DNA of 64,000 bases, taken from positions 113,179,369 to 113,243,368 of the forward strand of contig CM060843.1 of the NCBI GenBank assembly GCA_030762175.1, in the 5' to 3' direction. Positions within the stretch are counted from its first letter, which is position 1; each line of letters starts with the position of its first letter. This document shows, one piece after another, positions 45,963-58,152 of this stretch. The notes beneath the pieces are model-generated. The model saw only the letters and a list, made by a program, of their open reading frames with translations, was not told the origin of the DNA and did not search any database. This stretch comes from Metallyticus violacea (taxonomy: Eukaryota > Arthropoda > Insecta > Mantodea > Metallyticidae). The translations under genes were made by a program, and so were the position numbers.

Positions 45963-47000
45963 TACGAGGATAGGTTCAAAAGTTTCCGGCCAAACCATTT
46001 TATAGATTAGTATAAGGACAAAAACTATATTTCACTTTGCAATATAGTTACTCCTTATTGCAATACACTTCTCACATCTTTGAATTAACATTTCAATCTC
46101 CCCCCCCCCCTAAAAAGTCAGAAATATTGTCTGCAAAATGGGCATAAACAGCATCCATCACTTCTTCGTCATACTTAAATTTCCGTCCTCGAAGTCCTTC
46201 TTCAGTTTTGAGAAGAGGAAATAGTCGCTGGGAGCTAGATCTAAGTTGTAGAGTGGATGGTCGATCTCCTTGAAGCCACATTTCTTCACATCTTCCTTTG
46301 CAACAAGAGCTGTGTGCATAGGCACGTTGTCGGAAGAAGGCACACACCACCACTAAGCTTTCCTCGCCTTTTCTCTTTGATGGAAGCATGTAGTCTATGC
46401 AATAGGCCAGCACAGTACTCCCCATTTACTGTGGTGTTCCTCTCCTTGAAGTCAATGAAGAGTATTCCTTCACAGTCCCAAAAGATTGTGGGTATGATCT
46501 TCTTGGTTGACTGAGTGACCTTGGCCTTTAGAGGCAGTACTTCGCCAGGTATTCGCAATTCCACTGAATCTCTTTTGGATAAGAGATCATAGTAGAGGAT
46601 CATAGTTTTATCTCCTGTAACAATGGTTTGCAGAACTTCTCTCTCGTTGCCATTGCAGAGCTCCAAAAATTCCTGACAACAGATTACTCGTTGCTGCTTT
46701 TGGACTCAGGAAAGAAATCTAGTCACCATCTTGAACTTACCTTATTCATGTTTAAATGGCCATGAATAATTCGAAGGACTGTTGTTTTAGAAAGCTCCAA
46801 CCTTGATGCTATTTCTATAGCTTTGAGCCGCCGGTCTTCTATAATATCTCTTTCCACAAGAGCGATTTTTTCAGGAGCGAGCACCTCCAAGGGCCGACCT
46901 GCACGCTCTTTTCTTCAATGCTTTCTAAACCCATTCGAAAAATTTTGGCCTATTCTTTTACGGTAGAATATGAGGGGAATGCAGCGCATCAGCAAACCAA
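45963..47000 (-). pseudogene. Mariner element with decayed transposase, 5' end lost
   Basis: Antisense copy. Its 3' end is the inverted terminus (complement GCCGGAAACTTTTGAACC) abutting a TA at 45963-45964. Going upstream: ADNISDF, a run of 10 C on the plus strand, EEVMDAVYAHF, then NLDLAPSDYFLFSKLKKD (third aspartate), DNVPMHTALVAKEDVKKC (second aspartate), FWDCEGILFIDFKERNTTVN, and VTGDKTMILYYD (first aspartate kept, canonical Glu-Trp changed). Beyond that lie an HTH segment GRPLEVLAPEKIALVERDI and EDRRLKAIEIASRLELSKTT, and VKE*AKIFRMGLESIEE. The order and spacing fit a D,D34D mariner transposase, but frameshifts and stops inactivate it. The extreme N-terminus and the 5' terminal repeat are missing near 47000. 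Confidence 0.9.
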
Positions 47001-48192
47001 GTCCACTACAGGTAATAACTGCAAATACAAATATCAGATACAAGACCGAAGTCTTTCTACAGACATTACTGCTGTTTTTTTTTTTTTTCTTTTAAGCATA
47101 AAACGCATTAATCAATCGTTTTAGGAAATTAAATGTTGAGTGCAAGAAGACCTTTCCTGATGGCAACAAAAAAGATTCTCCGTGAATTCTGTGAATAGTT
47201 TATTGGAAACTCAGAATGCTTTAGTTGTCTTCAGTTTTTAATGAGCGTCACTTAATATACAAACAAGTATATGAGATCTAAGACCTTTTAATACCTTTGA
47301 TAGACGGATATAATGTGTGATCCATAATTTAATGTTGAAGAAAGAATTTTGCATTTTTGTGAAACAGCGGTGTATTGGATATTTGTAACAAAGGTTATTT
47401 ATGCGTGATTATAAAAAGTTAATTTAGTGATTATGCTGAAATAAGGTTTTAAATAATAAAACCCAAAAAATTATTGACATGGCATTATGAGGCATATTTC
47501 TATGGATTATAATTTTTATTTTAACTTTAATTGCACAGTGCTTTTTCCTTTTCAGATACTTAGCAACCCTATGTACATCAGTAAAACACACATGTCAAAA
47601 CTTATAATTCTGTATGCCTGATGTCAAAAGTAAAGTTGCTACTGCAGTAACTATCGTATGTTGGCGCATGTGAAACGCTCAAACTTATCTGGGGTTCGTT
47701 TAATATTAAAGAAATGCAAAAGTGAGGGAAAAGCAGAAATGGAAGAAGGAAAAGAAAGAAATATTTTCATTTGAAAAAAAATTTTATCTTTAAATGTTTA
47801 CCAAGATACAGGAGTGGGTCCCGTTTTGTATACACGCATGCAACGTTTCCTTATTATTGAGTTCATTGAACATGAAAATCTGATTATTCTTTAGCTGATT
47901 AAGGCAACTGTCCATCTATCAAGATAATTAGATCAGCAATTTCGAATAGGTAAGTAGATTACTGTCGTTATGACCGATGTAATGAATCGTGGTTATATAG
48001 GTTATTTAACGATTCGTCTGACTTAAATGCGAAAATCCATTTAGCACATTACTAAACTTATCTTTAATATTAAACGTATAATTATTTGTTTTTCATAGAT
48101 GTTCAGGAGGTGTTGTAAGGGAAAAAAAGTCATAAGAAGAATCTTATAAGCATACAACCTCATCCTATGCCCGTAAGCTACTGTCCCTTAAT
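47001..48192. other. AT-rich stretch, nothing recognised
   Basis: No repeat or coding domain. Confidence 0.5.
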
Positions 48193-48709
48193 ACAGGGTG
48201 ATTGAAAATTATCAATACACATTCAATCAGCTGTATTTACTGTACTATACATTGTAATTGAATGCTGTCAAGTATATTTGAAAGCGGATGTTGTAAAGTT
48301 GCGAATACAACCACTCCAGCGCCGCGCTCCAGCACTGCACTGTAGCGTCAGCTGTAAGCGAAATCGCTACTGTGCAACACAAGAAGTTCTGCATTCGTGA
48401 GTTCAGTAAAAGCGAGAATACGACTGCGGTGCAGCGTGCATTTCGGCCTAAGTTTAACATTGAATCTCCAACGAGGAAGAGCATTTATCGTTGGAATAAA
48501 CAGCTCTCTGTGTAAAGGTGAAAGCCCAGGCAGACCACCTGTATCGGAGGAGAACGTGCTTTGCTCGTAGCCCAATGAAATCAACTCTTATAGCGAGTAA
48601 GCAACTTACATTATCGCAAGCAACTGTCTGGCGTATATTGCGGTGCCAGTTAGTGCACAAACCATACCAACTACAATTGGTACAGGCTCTTCGCGCAAAC
48701 AAAAGATAA
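48193..48709 (+). pseudogene. DUF4817-type transposon, 5' end and HTH domain only
   Basis: The element opens with ACAGGGTGATTGAAAATTAT, which resembles the 'CAGGGTG.TTCAAAA' termini usual for this group. The coding part follows with frame changes: VQHKKFCIREFSKSENTTAV, QRAFRPKFNIESPTRKSIYR, a GESPGRPPVSEENV hinge, then RSPMKSTLIASKQLTLSQAT, VWRILRCQLVHKPYQLQLVQ and ALRANK. It ends before the DDE domain. Good residue-level preservation suggests it is younger than the related relic at 34.5 kb. It abuts a hairpin and a mariner fragment. Confidence 0.85.
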
Positions 48710-48768
48710 AGCGTATTTCTATACGCTTTTTTTTTACCTAATGCTCCGCTTTTTTACCTAATGCTCCG
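48708..48768. repeat. Hairpin plus 20-bp tandem duplication at a transposon junction
   Basis: AAAGCGTAT (48708-48716) and ATACGCTTT (48721-48729) are perfect arms around TTCT, followed by a T run. A near-identical 20-bp unit (TTTTTTACCTAATGCTCCG) then occurs twice, ending at 48748 and 48768. Confidence 0.85.
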
Positions 48769-48779
48769 AAACATAGAAG

Positions 48780-49164
48780 ATGAATTGTTTCTGCCTCGTA
48801 TAACGCGTCTGTACACACAGTTGTTGTTACAAAGGAAGCTGCGAAAAAATGTGGCTACAAGGAGATCGACCATCCACTCTACAACCCAGATCTAGCTCCC
48901 AGTGATTATTTCCTCTTCTCAAAACTCAAGAAAGACCTTCGAGGAAGAAAAGTTATGTGTGACGAAGAAGTGATGGATGCGGTTTATGCCCATTTTGCAG
49001 ACAAGACTTCCGACCTTTGGGGGGGGGGGGATCGAAATATTAATTAAAAGATGTGAGAAGTGTATTGCAATAAAGGATAACTATACTGAAAAGTGAAATA
49101 TAGTTTTGGTCTTTACCATACCTAAAAAATGGTTATGCCGGGAACTTATGGACCTGCCCTCGTA
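48780..49164 (+). pseudogene. Mariner 3' half, same family as the 46 kb copy
   Basis: Frame NASVHTVVVTKEAAKKCGYK, EIDHPLYNPDLAPSDYFLFS, KLKKDLRGRKVMCDEEVMDA and VYAHFADKTSDL leads to a run of 12 G. A shifted RCEKCIAIKDNYTEK ending follows, then the terminal repeat (GGAACTTATGGACCTGCCCTCG) and TA at 49163-49164. The third-aspartate box NPDLAPSDY is intact here, unlike the 46 kb copy's NLDLAP. Everything upstream of the second catalytic block is missing. Confidence 0.9.
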
Positions 49165-49764
49165 TCCTTTGCGTTGCGATTATTGTATTCTGTAATCTTT
49201 CCGTGAGGAGTATATTGTGTACATAGATTTTGTATTTTAAAACGATTGCTATCGCTTTTAAAACTAAAAGTACACTACACGTTATTTTGAAATAAAATTG
49301 GGGTTATGAATTAGTCAAAATATTTCCAAGTTGATTAATGCTTAACTGTCCGCAAATGATACTACAGATGATAATAGTATTCAGCCAGATAATTCACGTG
49401 ATATAAAAAAATCACGTATATTTTATTTGTGTGTTTTATTTTCCCCAAATAATAATCCGGCTCATATATTTTAATTTTCTAGTAACAAAGTTGGAAATTC
49501 TCATATAATATATATTTTGCAATAGTGTATTTGTAATAAGATATTGGTGAAATACAAAATTAGAGATCGATCCAAGCTAAAGTGCAACTAACATCGAAGG
49601 AATGGTCCATAAATGATACATAGAACGACATGATACTAATTTAATTATACTTTATGCAAATAGATATGCAATTAAAAAAGCTAGTAAAAAGAAAGTAAAT
49701 GGAATGAAAAATATATACATACATCAGGTTAAAGATACAGTTTTTAAAACTTGTAGAAACAATT
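49165..49764. other. AT-rich stretch, nothing recognised
   Basis: No coding or repeat call beyond the flank of the SINE-D copy that follows. Confidence 0.5.
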
Positions 49765-49840
49765 CGGTCACGGCCGCAGATCCTCGACTTATCATGCCGA
49801 TGCTCTCTCATCTCAGCCACCGTGCTCTGTGTGACCACAT
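49765..49840 (-). mobile_element. tRNA-headed SINE (SINE-D), copy 2, head
   Basis: The complement of CATCTCAGCCACCGTGCTC gives GAGCACGGTGGCTGAGATG (A-box side); a GC-rich segment and a decayed B-box region follow. See 41870-42030 for the sister copy. No TSD visible. Confidence 0.5.
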
Positions 49841-50291
49841 CCGCGAAACTTTTCTACCTTTCCATCTACTGGAAACCTGTAACATTATAAGGATTTCTTT
49901 ATATAAAATTGTGTTTTTTTCATCCAAGCTCCTTTCTTCATAGAGGTAAAGCAAGAAATAGTAGATAATCATGGCATATAGACTCAAGTTCTGATTAGAG
50001 AGGACAAGGTAACTCTCACTTCGAATTTTTATTTGACTCTGCTTCTTAAATAAAGAAGGTGTTACCTCCGGGGATTAATTCAAGGTACTTACGAATATTG
50101 TAAGTAAATTAATGTTTATTATTTAATATGTTCAATTTTTTTTAAATTGCAAAATAGATCGATATGTAGTGCAAAAGAAACTGATCATGATTGCTATATA
50201 TGGCCTACAGGAATTGACATTACGTTACTAAATACTTATTGCTTTCATTTCAATGCTATAGCACGAGAAAAATTAAATTGGTAAATAGCGT

Positions 50292-50613
50292 TTCAAACAG
50301 ATCGTCGGTCCTGGTGGTGTAGTGGTTACCATACTTGCCTTCTAAATTCAAGATCGCGATTTCAAACCTGGCCAGGATCGATGGATTTTTTCCGGTGTAA
50401 AAATCCTAAGTATGGCTTCCTTCGGAAGGGAATTAAAGCCATGGCTCCCGGGTCGTACATTTACGACACGAAAAAGAACCTCAAGCCTGAAAGAAGACTC
50501 TGAACAAAATTTGTGGGCCGTTTCACGCCCTGAATAGAATGGGACGCTGATGACCTGAGATGTTAAATAGCGTCCGTAAATAAACCAAATGAAAAAAAAA
50601 TTCAAACATATCG
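50292..50613 (+). mobile_element. SINE-A, full length, 13-bp TSD with one mismatch
   Basis: The element is 50305-50600 between TTCAAACAGATCG and TTCAAACATATCG (50292-50304 and 50601-50613). The tRNA head keeps the A-box TGGTGTAGTGG; the B-box is degraded (GCGATTTCAAACCTGG). The tail ends CGTCCGTAAATAAACC and an A-run. Confidence 0.95.
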
Positions 50614-51235
50614 ATTTCACGTTATACTGAAAAGGTTTCAGAATCGGTATCATCATCAAAGTCAAAGTTCGTGCTTTCCGAATACCATTATAATTTGAAA
50701 CTTCAATCTCTTCCTCCCCTCTCCCTTATTTGTGAACTTTGGCTTACAGTGTTTACTTTAAATTTAACAGCATAAATTTGTTTCATTTGCAAAACAGGAG
50801 GAGAGAGCCTTATTTCGAGTAGCAGTCATATCAGATAAATATGAATGAAGAAACTTTATATAAGTTACAGCAATAACGCTATTTTAAGAGAACTGACATT
50901 GAAAAATGCAAACTAATTTTAATGATTCAGCAAAGTTAACGATGCGTTATTTTAACGTTCGTTAAGTCAAATTAAGACAACGCTTGGTGAAACCGGGCAT
51001 GAATCTACAAATTCTAAGAGTGCATTTAGACTCCAACTGTACTTAACTACTGAAATACCACTGAATTAAGAGTTGTGCTTTCCACAATATGCCTAAGCCT
51101 GAAAAGGCGTACATGCATCTAAATAACTCGTAGATTGCAAAAGAAAAAGAAGAAATAAAAACTAATTCATACTATTTGTTTTATAATTATTTTGAAATTC
51201 TTAACAGTAGTCGTGAATCAGATTTTTTTTAAATA
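50614..51235. other. No recognised feature
   Basis: AT-rich sequence without repeat or coding call. Confidence 0.5.
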
Positions 51236-51474
51236 GTATTTAATGCCCGTTTTTATTACAGAGGCACCACAGGTGGTGAACACTGGTGATACATGAGAAA
51301 AAGTATATATTGGGAATGATTTTTTTAAGGAAGGAAATGTTCCAGGTTATCTCCGCGGCATTTGCCATTTATGGGGACTGAGGAAAACCTGGAAAAAAAA
51401 CCTGTCAGGGAGGACAGTCCTGGCGGGATTCGAGCCCCAAATCTCCCGCTCAACGACCTAGGCCACCCTGGCGG
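51236..51474 (-). mobile_element. SINE-B with a deletion between the A- and B-boxes
   Basis: Antisense tail (TTTAATGCCCGTTTTTATTA), body (CATTTGCCATTTATGGGGAC) and head (GGGATTCGAGCCCC, then ATCTCCCGCTCAACGACCTA) are clear. Relative to the 32.8 kb copy about 15 bases (CGAGTCCGCGCCTTA) are missing from the anticodon-arm region of the head. Confidence 0.9.
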
Positions 51475-52785
51475 TGTAGTAATAGAATGGTACATCTAAC
51501 CCACGTTAGCGGTAATATGTACTGGACTTATTAGAAACTTATTTATTCTTTTTGAAGATCTCCGGAATGTTTCATCTTTTAACAAAGCAGTTGCTGTACT
51601 CTGGGGGAAAGAGAGTCGTTATTTTCACCGTTTTAACTGCTGGCTTAATTTTTAGTTCTCATTCTTACCAATAACAGTACATTGAACAATGAAAATTTAA
51701 ATAAAAATAGTACAATAATTCCTCCATTTTTATTTGAGTTTGCCAATAAAGAAAGCTAAATGAAATTTACACAGCCATGCAACCATAACTTACATGATTA
51801 ATCTTTTCTAGTTTTTCAAAATAAACTGCTTCCTGTTCAGCGTTTTGTCCACCGTTTAACAAGGGTATACAATTCCGCATGTTATAAATTACTGCCCTGA
51901 GCATGGGATAGAATAAGTCAGTTGTACCCGGCGTTCAAGGCAAATAGTTTCATCGATTAGTTGCATGTTGAAAGAACTCACTGCAGTGTCCGGGCAACCG
52001 CTCCTCTTTTTACTGGCCAATGGGGTTTCCGTAGAGAGATGAAGCCATTGAGTATCACCTTTTTAAATATTTTGAGAAAATATTGGGTGGATTTTGTTTA
52101 AAAATTGTTATATGTTCAATAATGCTTACACGTTTTGTTTTTATATGGTTTCTTGTTTGTTTTATAAAAAACGCTTTTATAAAGAAACATTTGAGATTAA
52201 CACAGCAAAGATAGGGATATTTACATGTGTGTGTATTGTGTATTTTAAGAGCATTAAGAAATAAGACTGTTATTATGAAGGCAGATTTTAAATACAGTAT
52301 AAAAATTTAATTTAAAAAGTCATGAAAATACTAATAAATATTTATTTTCTTTACAAAAAAATTGAAATAATTAAATAAAATACGCTAACACCATTGTACA
52401 GGTTGTAGCATTTTGAATAAAATCATATAATAGACTTTTTTTTTTTCATTTACAAAATTTAAAATGAAGCATTTGACGTGAAACATGTATGCAGGAGCTT
52501 TAAAATAGTGGGGAAAATTCTCTGCAAGCAGAGGATGGAAGAGTTAAGTAAGATTAATCCTAAGATCTAGCTCAAATGTGGTGCCGGATAAAAGTAAAAA
52601 TGAAACGGCAGGGATAAAATGCCTTAATACTCTATCTCTCTCTACTCTCATAGATAAGGTACCCATTGAGGAAACGAGAGAAAAAATACTTGCAATATGA
52701 ATAAAAAAATAAAAGAATAGAACAATACAAATTTTAAGGATGGGTCATACTAGATTTCCGAAAACAGTATTAAATTATAAACCAC
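51475..52785. other. AT-rich stretch, nothing recognised
   Basis: No coding or repeat call. Confidence 0.5.
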
Positions 52786-53120
52786 TGGTACGAAGATTTT
52801 TTTTTTTTTTATTTTGATGGATTTATTTATGAACGCTCTTTAACATCTCAGGTTATCAGCGTCCCATTCAACTCAGGGCGTGAAACGGCCGACAAATTTT
52901 GCTCAGAGGCCCCTTCTTTCAGACTTGAGGTTCTTTATCATGCCATAAATGTACGACAGGGTCCCACGGCTTTACTTCCCTTTCAAGGAAGCCATAAGTA
53001 GGATTTTTACGCCCGAAAAAAATCCATCGGTCCTGGCCGGGTTCGAACCTGCGATCTTGGGTTTAGGAGGCAAGTATGGTAACCACTACACCACCAGGGC
53101 AGACCTATGTGGTACGAAGA
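52786..53120 (-). mobile_element. SINE-A, full length, perfect 11-bp TSD
   Basis: The element is 52797-53109 (313 bp, with a long poly-T on the plus strand) between TGGTACGAAGA repeats (52786-52796 and 53110-53120). The head is intact (complement of GGGTTCGAACCTGCGATCTT and ACCACTACACCACCAGGGC). Confidence 0.95.
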
Positions 53121-54529
53121 GGCAGAATTCGATCTAAATGTAGAAAATATGATGAATTCATTTGAATTTGAAAAAGTCACCAGTAAATTGTAAAATAAAA
53201 GAAGAAGAAATAAGTTCGCATATTACACTCACTTAGTGACTTTAAACATGAAAGAAGTGATTATTCTGTGAGCTTTTCATATTAAATGGGCACCTTGAAC
53301 CATTAATAATACTTTTTATACTAACACAAAAACTCCTTAACCTTAGTGCCAGAATTAGGCTATTTATGCACGATTTATAGCGCAATAAGAAGCGTTTTTT
53401 AATGCTAGGATTGAATAAAATAAACTAATGGGGTGAATTACAAAACTAAAAACGTAGAATCTTTGAACCTCAAAACATAACTATCGGAGATCAGAAACAT
53501 CAAATAAGTGCACATTACTGAATACAAATACTTTCTTATAAAATGTATTTTTTTAATGAAGGATCTGCTAATCTCTATTCCCATAATTGTTACATTATGT
53601 ATCATACAAATATATATGCATTAAAATAGGTATGCAGCTTTGTTTATAAACGATGCAACTTCACAGCTCTAAATTAGCCAATCGACATATAATAAGTTAC
53701 ATCAAATTATATCTGAGAAGTATTGTTTTGGCATTAAATAGTGTAGAGTTATTTAACTGCAAAATGAAGCATCATTGTACAATCTGTCGAATTTTCAACC
53801 GCTAACTGGAATTAAGTGAACTAAAGCGTAGTCAAAAGATTTGTTGACGCTGCAATAAAAATAGAATAAACTTGAATAGATAAAATGCATGTAAATGGAC
53901 AAATGACCTGTGGGATTATACTGTTGCTATCTAATGGATCCAAATTTAACCTACATGAACTGAATGGCTAACATGTTCGTCACAGATGCGAAAACTGACA
54001 TCTAAATTGCGTTAAACAACTGTAAACTTTCCTACAAGCCAGTTACTCTGGGGATTTACAGCGTATAAAGGGATATGTAAAATGAAGATTTTAACAGGTG
54101 CTGTTAATGTAGTCTTGTAAGTGTTTTAGAAAAATGCATCAAATCAATTGTTAAATTGAAATGAAAACTTTATTCAGCAATATTCTGTACCAAGCTATAA
54201 ATAGCAAAGTATTCATGAGATGTGTATTTGCTTTCTTTCAGTTAAATGATTTAATTACATTTTTTAATTCTTTCAAAGTGAAGGCTGATTCAGAAATTTG
54301 GGATAGAGGTGTTAAAATAATCGACTTACAACTCATATTTTAATAAAAGAATGTATCTCTATAATGAAATGCTTTTGATGGATTAAAAAATTGTAAATGC
54401 TGTGAACAAAACTTTAAGTTCTTGATAGTGTTGAGGTTGTTAGTGTGCAGTCACCCCTCATACTTTTTCGTGTGTGGGAAAAAAAAATCATTTAAAATTG
54501 TATTAGTTCATGTAAGTATTTCAAATAAG
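53121..54529. other. AT-rich stretch, nothing recognised
   Basis: A T-rich plus ORF at 54161-54343 lacks a domain. No repeat call. Confidence 0.5.
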
Positions 54530-54850
54530 AGTGGCTCATACCATAACCCTTGGGATCTCATACGGGAGATTTGAGGTTCGAGACCCTTGGAACCAGCTAT
54601 CCTGATCTTGGGTTTCTCTTGGTCCCTTATGGTTATGGTTCTTTCTTTTCCATGGATTTTCCGATTTGCACGAATTTTCCGCTCTTCTATTTCATCTAGT
54701 TTAATTCTGATGCAAAATCTAAGGTAGTGTTTGCGCTGTGAAAGTGATCACGCTTGAAAAAGTTTCAGACTCGGCATCTGATGTGGAAGCAACCGTTCTG
54801 AAGACCGAAATTCCTTGGAGGGAGTGACGCTCCGCGGGGAGGGGGGTCTC
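54530..54850 (+). mobile_element. SINE-C, copy 1, with extended body
   Basis: tRNA-like head GTGGCTCATACCATAACCC (A-box) and GAGGTTCGAGACCC (B-box), then a body ending GCACGAATTTTCCGCTCTTC and TATTTCATCTAGTTTAATTC. These align with GCACGAATTTTACCG and CATTTCATGTAGTTTTATTC in the 60.3 kb copy. Beyond 54725 the sequence still shows weak similarity to 60771-60840 (GCTTG, AGTTTC.GACTC), suggesting a longer unit. Confidence 0.65.
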
Positions 54851-55980
54851 TCTCTTCAAACAATGCCAGAAATTTATGCCTCAACCCCTTTTTGATCCTG
54901 ATCCCGCGGTACATTCTATCTCATACATGTCTCTGGAGGTACTCCAATTGAAGGCGTAAACGGACCGAAATATCGAAAATTCCTCCTTTGTTCTCAAAAA
55001 CCTAAACCAAAAGATTAAAGTAAAAATTGACCATTTTTTCCAGCAGCAGCAAACAGAAAAGTTAGGCATTTTCCTCTTGGTGCCGTTTATGTGGTCCTCC
55101 TTTTAACAATCATCGTCAATTTCTGAGAAGTTTCACTCATTGGCAAATAGATTTTAAGAATATACGACATTTCTTTGTGGAAGAAACAATTGAGTATTGC
55201 AATGAGCACACATTGCTTCGTTATCATGTCATGCGTCTACTTGCAGGACAATCAATGATCTGTTTAGGTATAAAAGTGGCTCCCTCATAGATTTAAGTGA
55301 CTTATCTTCGGTACATTGAAAAGAATCTTAACAACTTCCACTGGGTGAACGTTCCACCAGCTGAGGAGAATCCCAAAATGACACTTCCTTATCCTCCATC
55401 AACTAAATTTACAAGCATTCTACACCCTTCATCCTATGCGGAGGTTAGATCAGATCTTTAGATACGCCGTAACTCTACCCAGTCTGACAGATTCCAGTCA
55501 CCATTTTATTCTCGTCATCCTCGTCTAGGAATTTAAGGGATTCAAACACAACATTTGCGGAAACGCTAACCTAAATAGTATATTAAGTACCAAAATCTTT
55601 CGCTTATTTCATCTTCGTGATAGTATGTAAGAGGAAAGACAGAGTGATTTAATCACAACATTGGAATTTTCATAAATTAAAATTGTAACAATTATTCTGA
55701 AGTTACGTTTTTATGAATATAACATTACATTAGGAACACTATTTCCGCAATTATAGTGACTTTTCAGAACATTCTCCTTTAATGAATAATATCGCAATTT
55801 ATCATTATATTTTTATGTTACGAACGTTAAAGAAAAAACACTTAACGTGTTTAAGAACCGTTAAGATCACAACGTTATTCACTTTTACGACGCTACTTAA
55901 AACGTACTGAGGAGGCGTGAAGTGTCACATTAATTCTCTAACCGTTTTGCAAGTGTAAGACGAATGGTTCTTTTTTATAT
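54851..55980. other. No recognised feature
   Basis: Mixed composition; broken short frames only. No repeat call. Confidence 0.45.
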
Positions 55981-56047
55981 AGTGTTTAAAGCCCATTGGG
56001 AAAATATTTATTTTAAGGAAAGTATACTAAGTTTAGATACCTTCTCG
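55981..56047 (-). mobile_element. SINE-B remnant with internal deletions
   Basis: AGTGTTTAAAGCCC (tail), ATTGGGAAAATATTTATTTT, AAGGAAAGTA, and CTAAGTTTAGATACCTTCTC follow SINE-B antisense order but with the mid-tail (ACCACAGG...GATGATACATG region) deleted. Confidence 0.55.
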
Positions 56048-58152
56048 TTTACATTACAATAACGTCACCTCTCGATGACCCACTTTATTTTAAGCAAGTA
56101 TTTAAAGGTTAGCATTGATTTTACTGAAAAAAAAATTATCATCATATTTAAATTTAGATGATCAAAAAAGTTGCATTCCAATCAGTGTGGTCCAACGGAA
56201 ACAGTTCCTTTGCGACACGAAGCATAAATTAATTACATGTATCGATCTATTCATTGACCAGTTTTCATAGACAAATCTCAACACCAGTGTCGGCATTTCT
56301 TTGCAGATTTTTTAATTGTGTGACTCTAACTTTTTGTCTTATTTTGGATTTTTTAATACATTCTTCTAAATGTATTTAATTCATTATTTATACCATTATT
56401 TAATATGGGAGTATCGTGATACTCAATAATTAAAGTTGTACTTAATTCTTTATTATATTAGCTATAACAAATATACAGCGCAGTAAATTGTTCTTTTTAA
56501 AAGTTATTACATCCGTTATAAAAGGTACTATTTTAAAAGTATATTGATTAAATTTTGTAGATCAAATAACACTGTTTCCTTAGGTTCTTTTCCGCGTTTC
56601 ACAACACAACCTGATAATTTCTGCCAATTTTATTTTCAATTCTATGTCTTATGTAGATCTCGTCTTTGTAAATGTTTTATCATTTTTCAATGATATCGTT
56701 TATATAGAATAATATCGAACATAACTGCATTTCTGTTTGACCCCTTAATTTACCTTTTCTTTGTTATGTCCAATTTTTATTGCTTAATATAGAACACTTT
56801 TACTATAATTATACAAACTTTGGATTACTTTCACCGAAAAATAAGGACACCCCTTTTCCTAATTTATATTTTTTAATTTGTTTGTAATGGCCAATCAAAT
56901 GTCTTCCCAAAATCTAAGTAGCGGCTATTAATGTTGTCAAATTATGTTCTCTCATCTTCTCTGTTACATTATAAAAATGGAAGTCGAACATGCACGTCCT
57001 TTTAATCTTATAGCGGTATTTCGTATTTGATTCAATGTCCTTGTAACCATGTTTGAATACTTTTATTTGGCGCACACAATAAGTGAACGGCCCTATAATA
57101 ACCACAAATACGTTATGGCATATCACAGATAAATTCCACTCTTCTGGAAAGTTAATATGGCCCAGCAAGTATTAAATACTTCAAGGAGTTATAGTGAAGC
57201 AAGTTTATTAATTTAATGTTTATGCCGACATAGTCTTAACGTTTTAATGTTCATTTTAATGCTTCCAGTTCAACTCTGTCGGCCTAATCGGTTTTATCCA
57301 CTCGATCGTTTGTTTTATAATATAAATCCTCGTAATATTTAAGTCATTCTCTCCCCTTAATATTATTTAAACTCATAGTATCTCTATTTAACAATTTAAA
57401 TATAAATAATCACTTTTAATATTCTGTTCTAAGAATAATTAATATGAAACTGAATATCACTTATAAATGTATCCCAATGTTTCATTTTAATTTTATTTAT
57501 GCACGTTTTCTTTTAATGTTCGCACTTCTGCTTCTGAATGAGAGTTCATATTTGTTCAAATTTCAAATTTTAACTATGCCACTTTATTTTCTTTCATAAG
57601 ACTTTTTGTTTCATAATTCCATGATTTTAATTCTTCTTTACATTTAAACTTTCTCCCCCCCCCCCAAATGTCACTTGCTACTATTAGTATTATCTTCAAT
57701 AGGTCTTCCCATTTTATTTCAGTGTTTTAACTTAGTGTTAATGAATAAAGTTATTTACTGTTCAGGAACGTATAATTTACGTATCAATCAATGAAATCTA
57801 TTTACAAGCAATATATTAAGTTATTTATTTTCTACTTTATTTTAATCCAAAATTGTGGCATCTTCCCTTGAAGCTACTAAATTAATGTACATCACACCCT
57901 TTGCATACGTCCTCTCTGTAAATATTTACATTTTATTTATTTTTAAGTAAATTAGACATATTTACACCGAAAAGAGCAAGTAAAACCGAACTCTATCTAC
58001 CAGAGCGAAATGTATTACTAACTACTTTGTTACTTAAAACAGAATTAGACGTAGATGGTAACTTAGATCGCACAGAATACATAACAGGTACTCAGATTTT
58101 TGTAAATTGGATATAGAAAAATCGAAGGTATAGTGCAAGATTTTATACTACT
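56048..58152. other. Very AT-rich gene-free stretch
   Basis: A C run lies at about 57656-57665. The 84-codon minus ORF at 56914-57168 has no domain. Nothing else is recognised. Confidence 0.5.

Noticed and set aside
48708..48735. Hairpin plus T run resembling a bacterial intrinsic terminator
   Set aside because: The context is eukaryotic transposon debris; there is no operon, and the T run is part of a tandem duplication.
45963..49164. Clustered transposons as an organised multi-gene system
   Set aside because: Each component is truncated and frameshifted; the cluster is explained by independent insertions and a repair scar.
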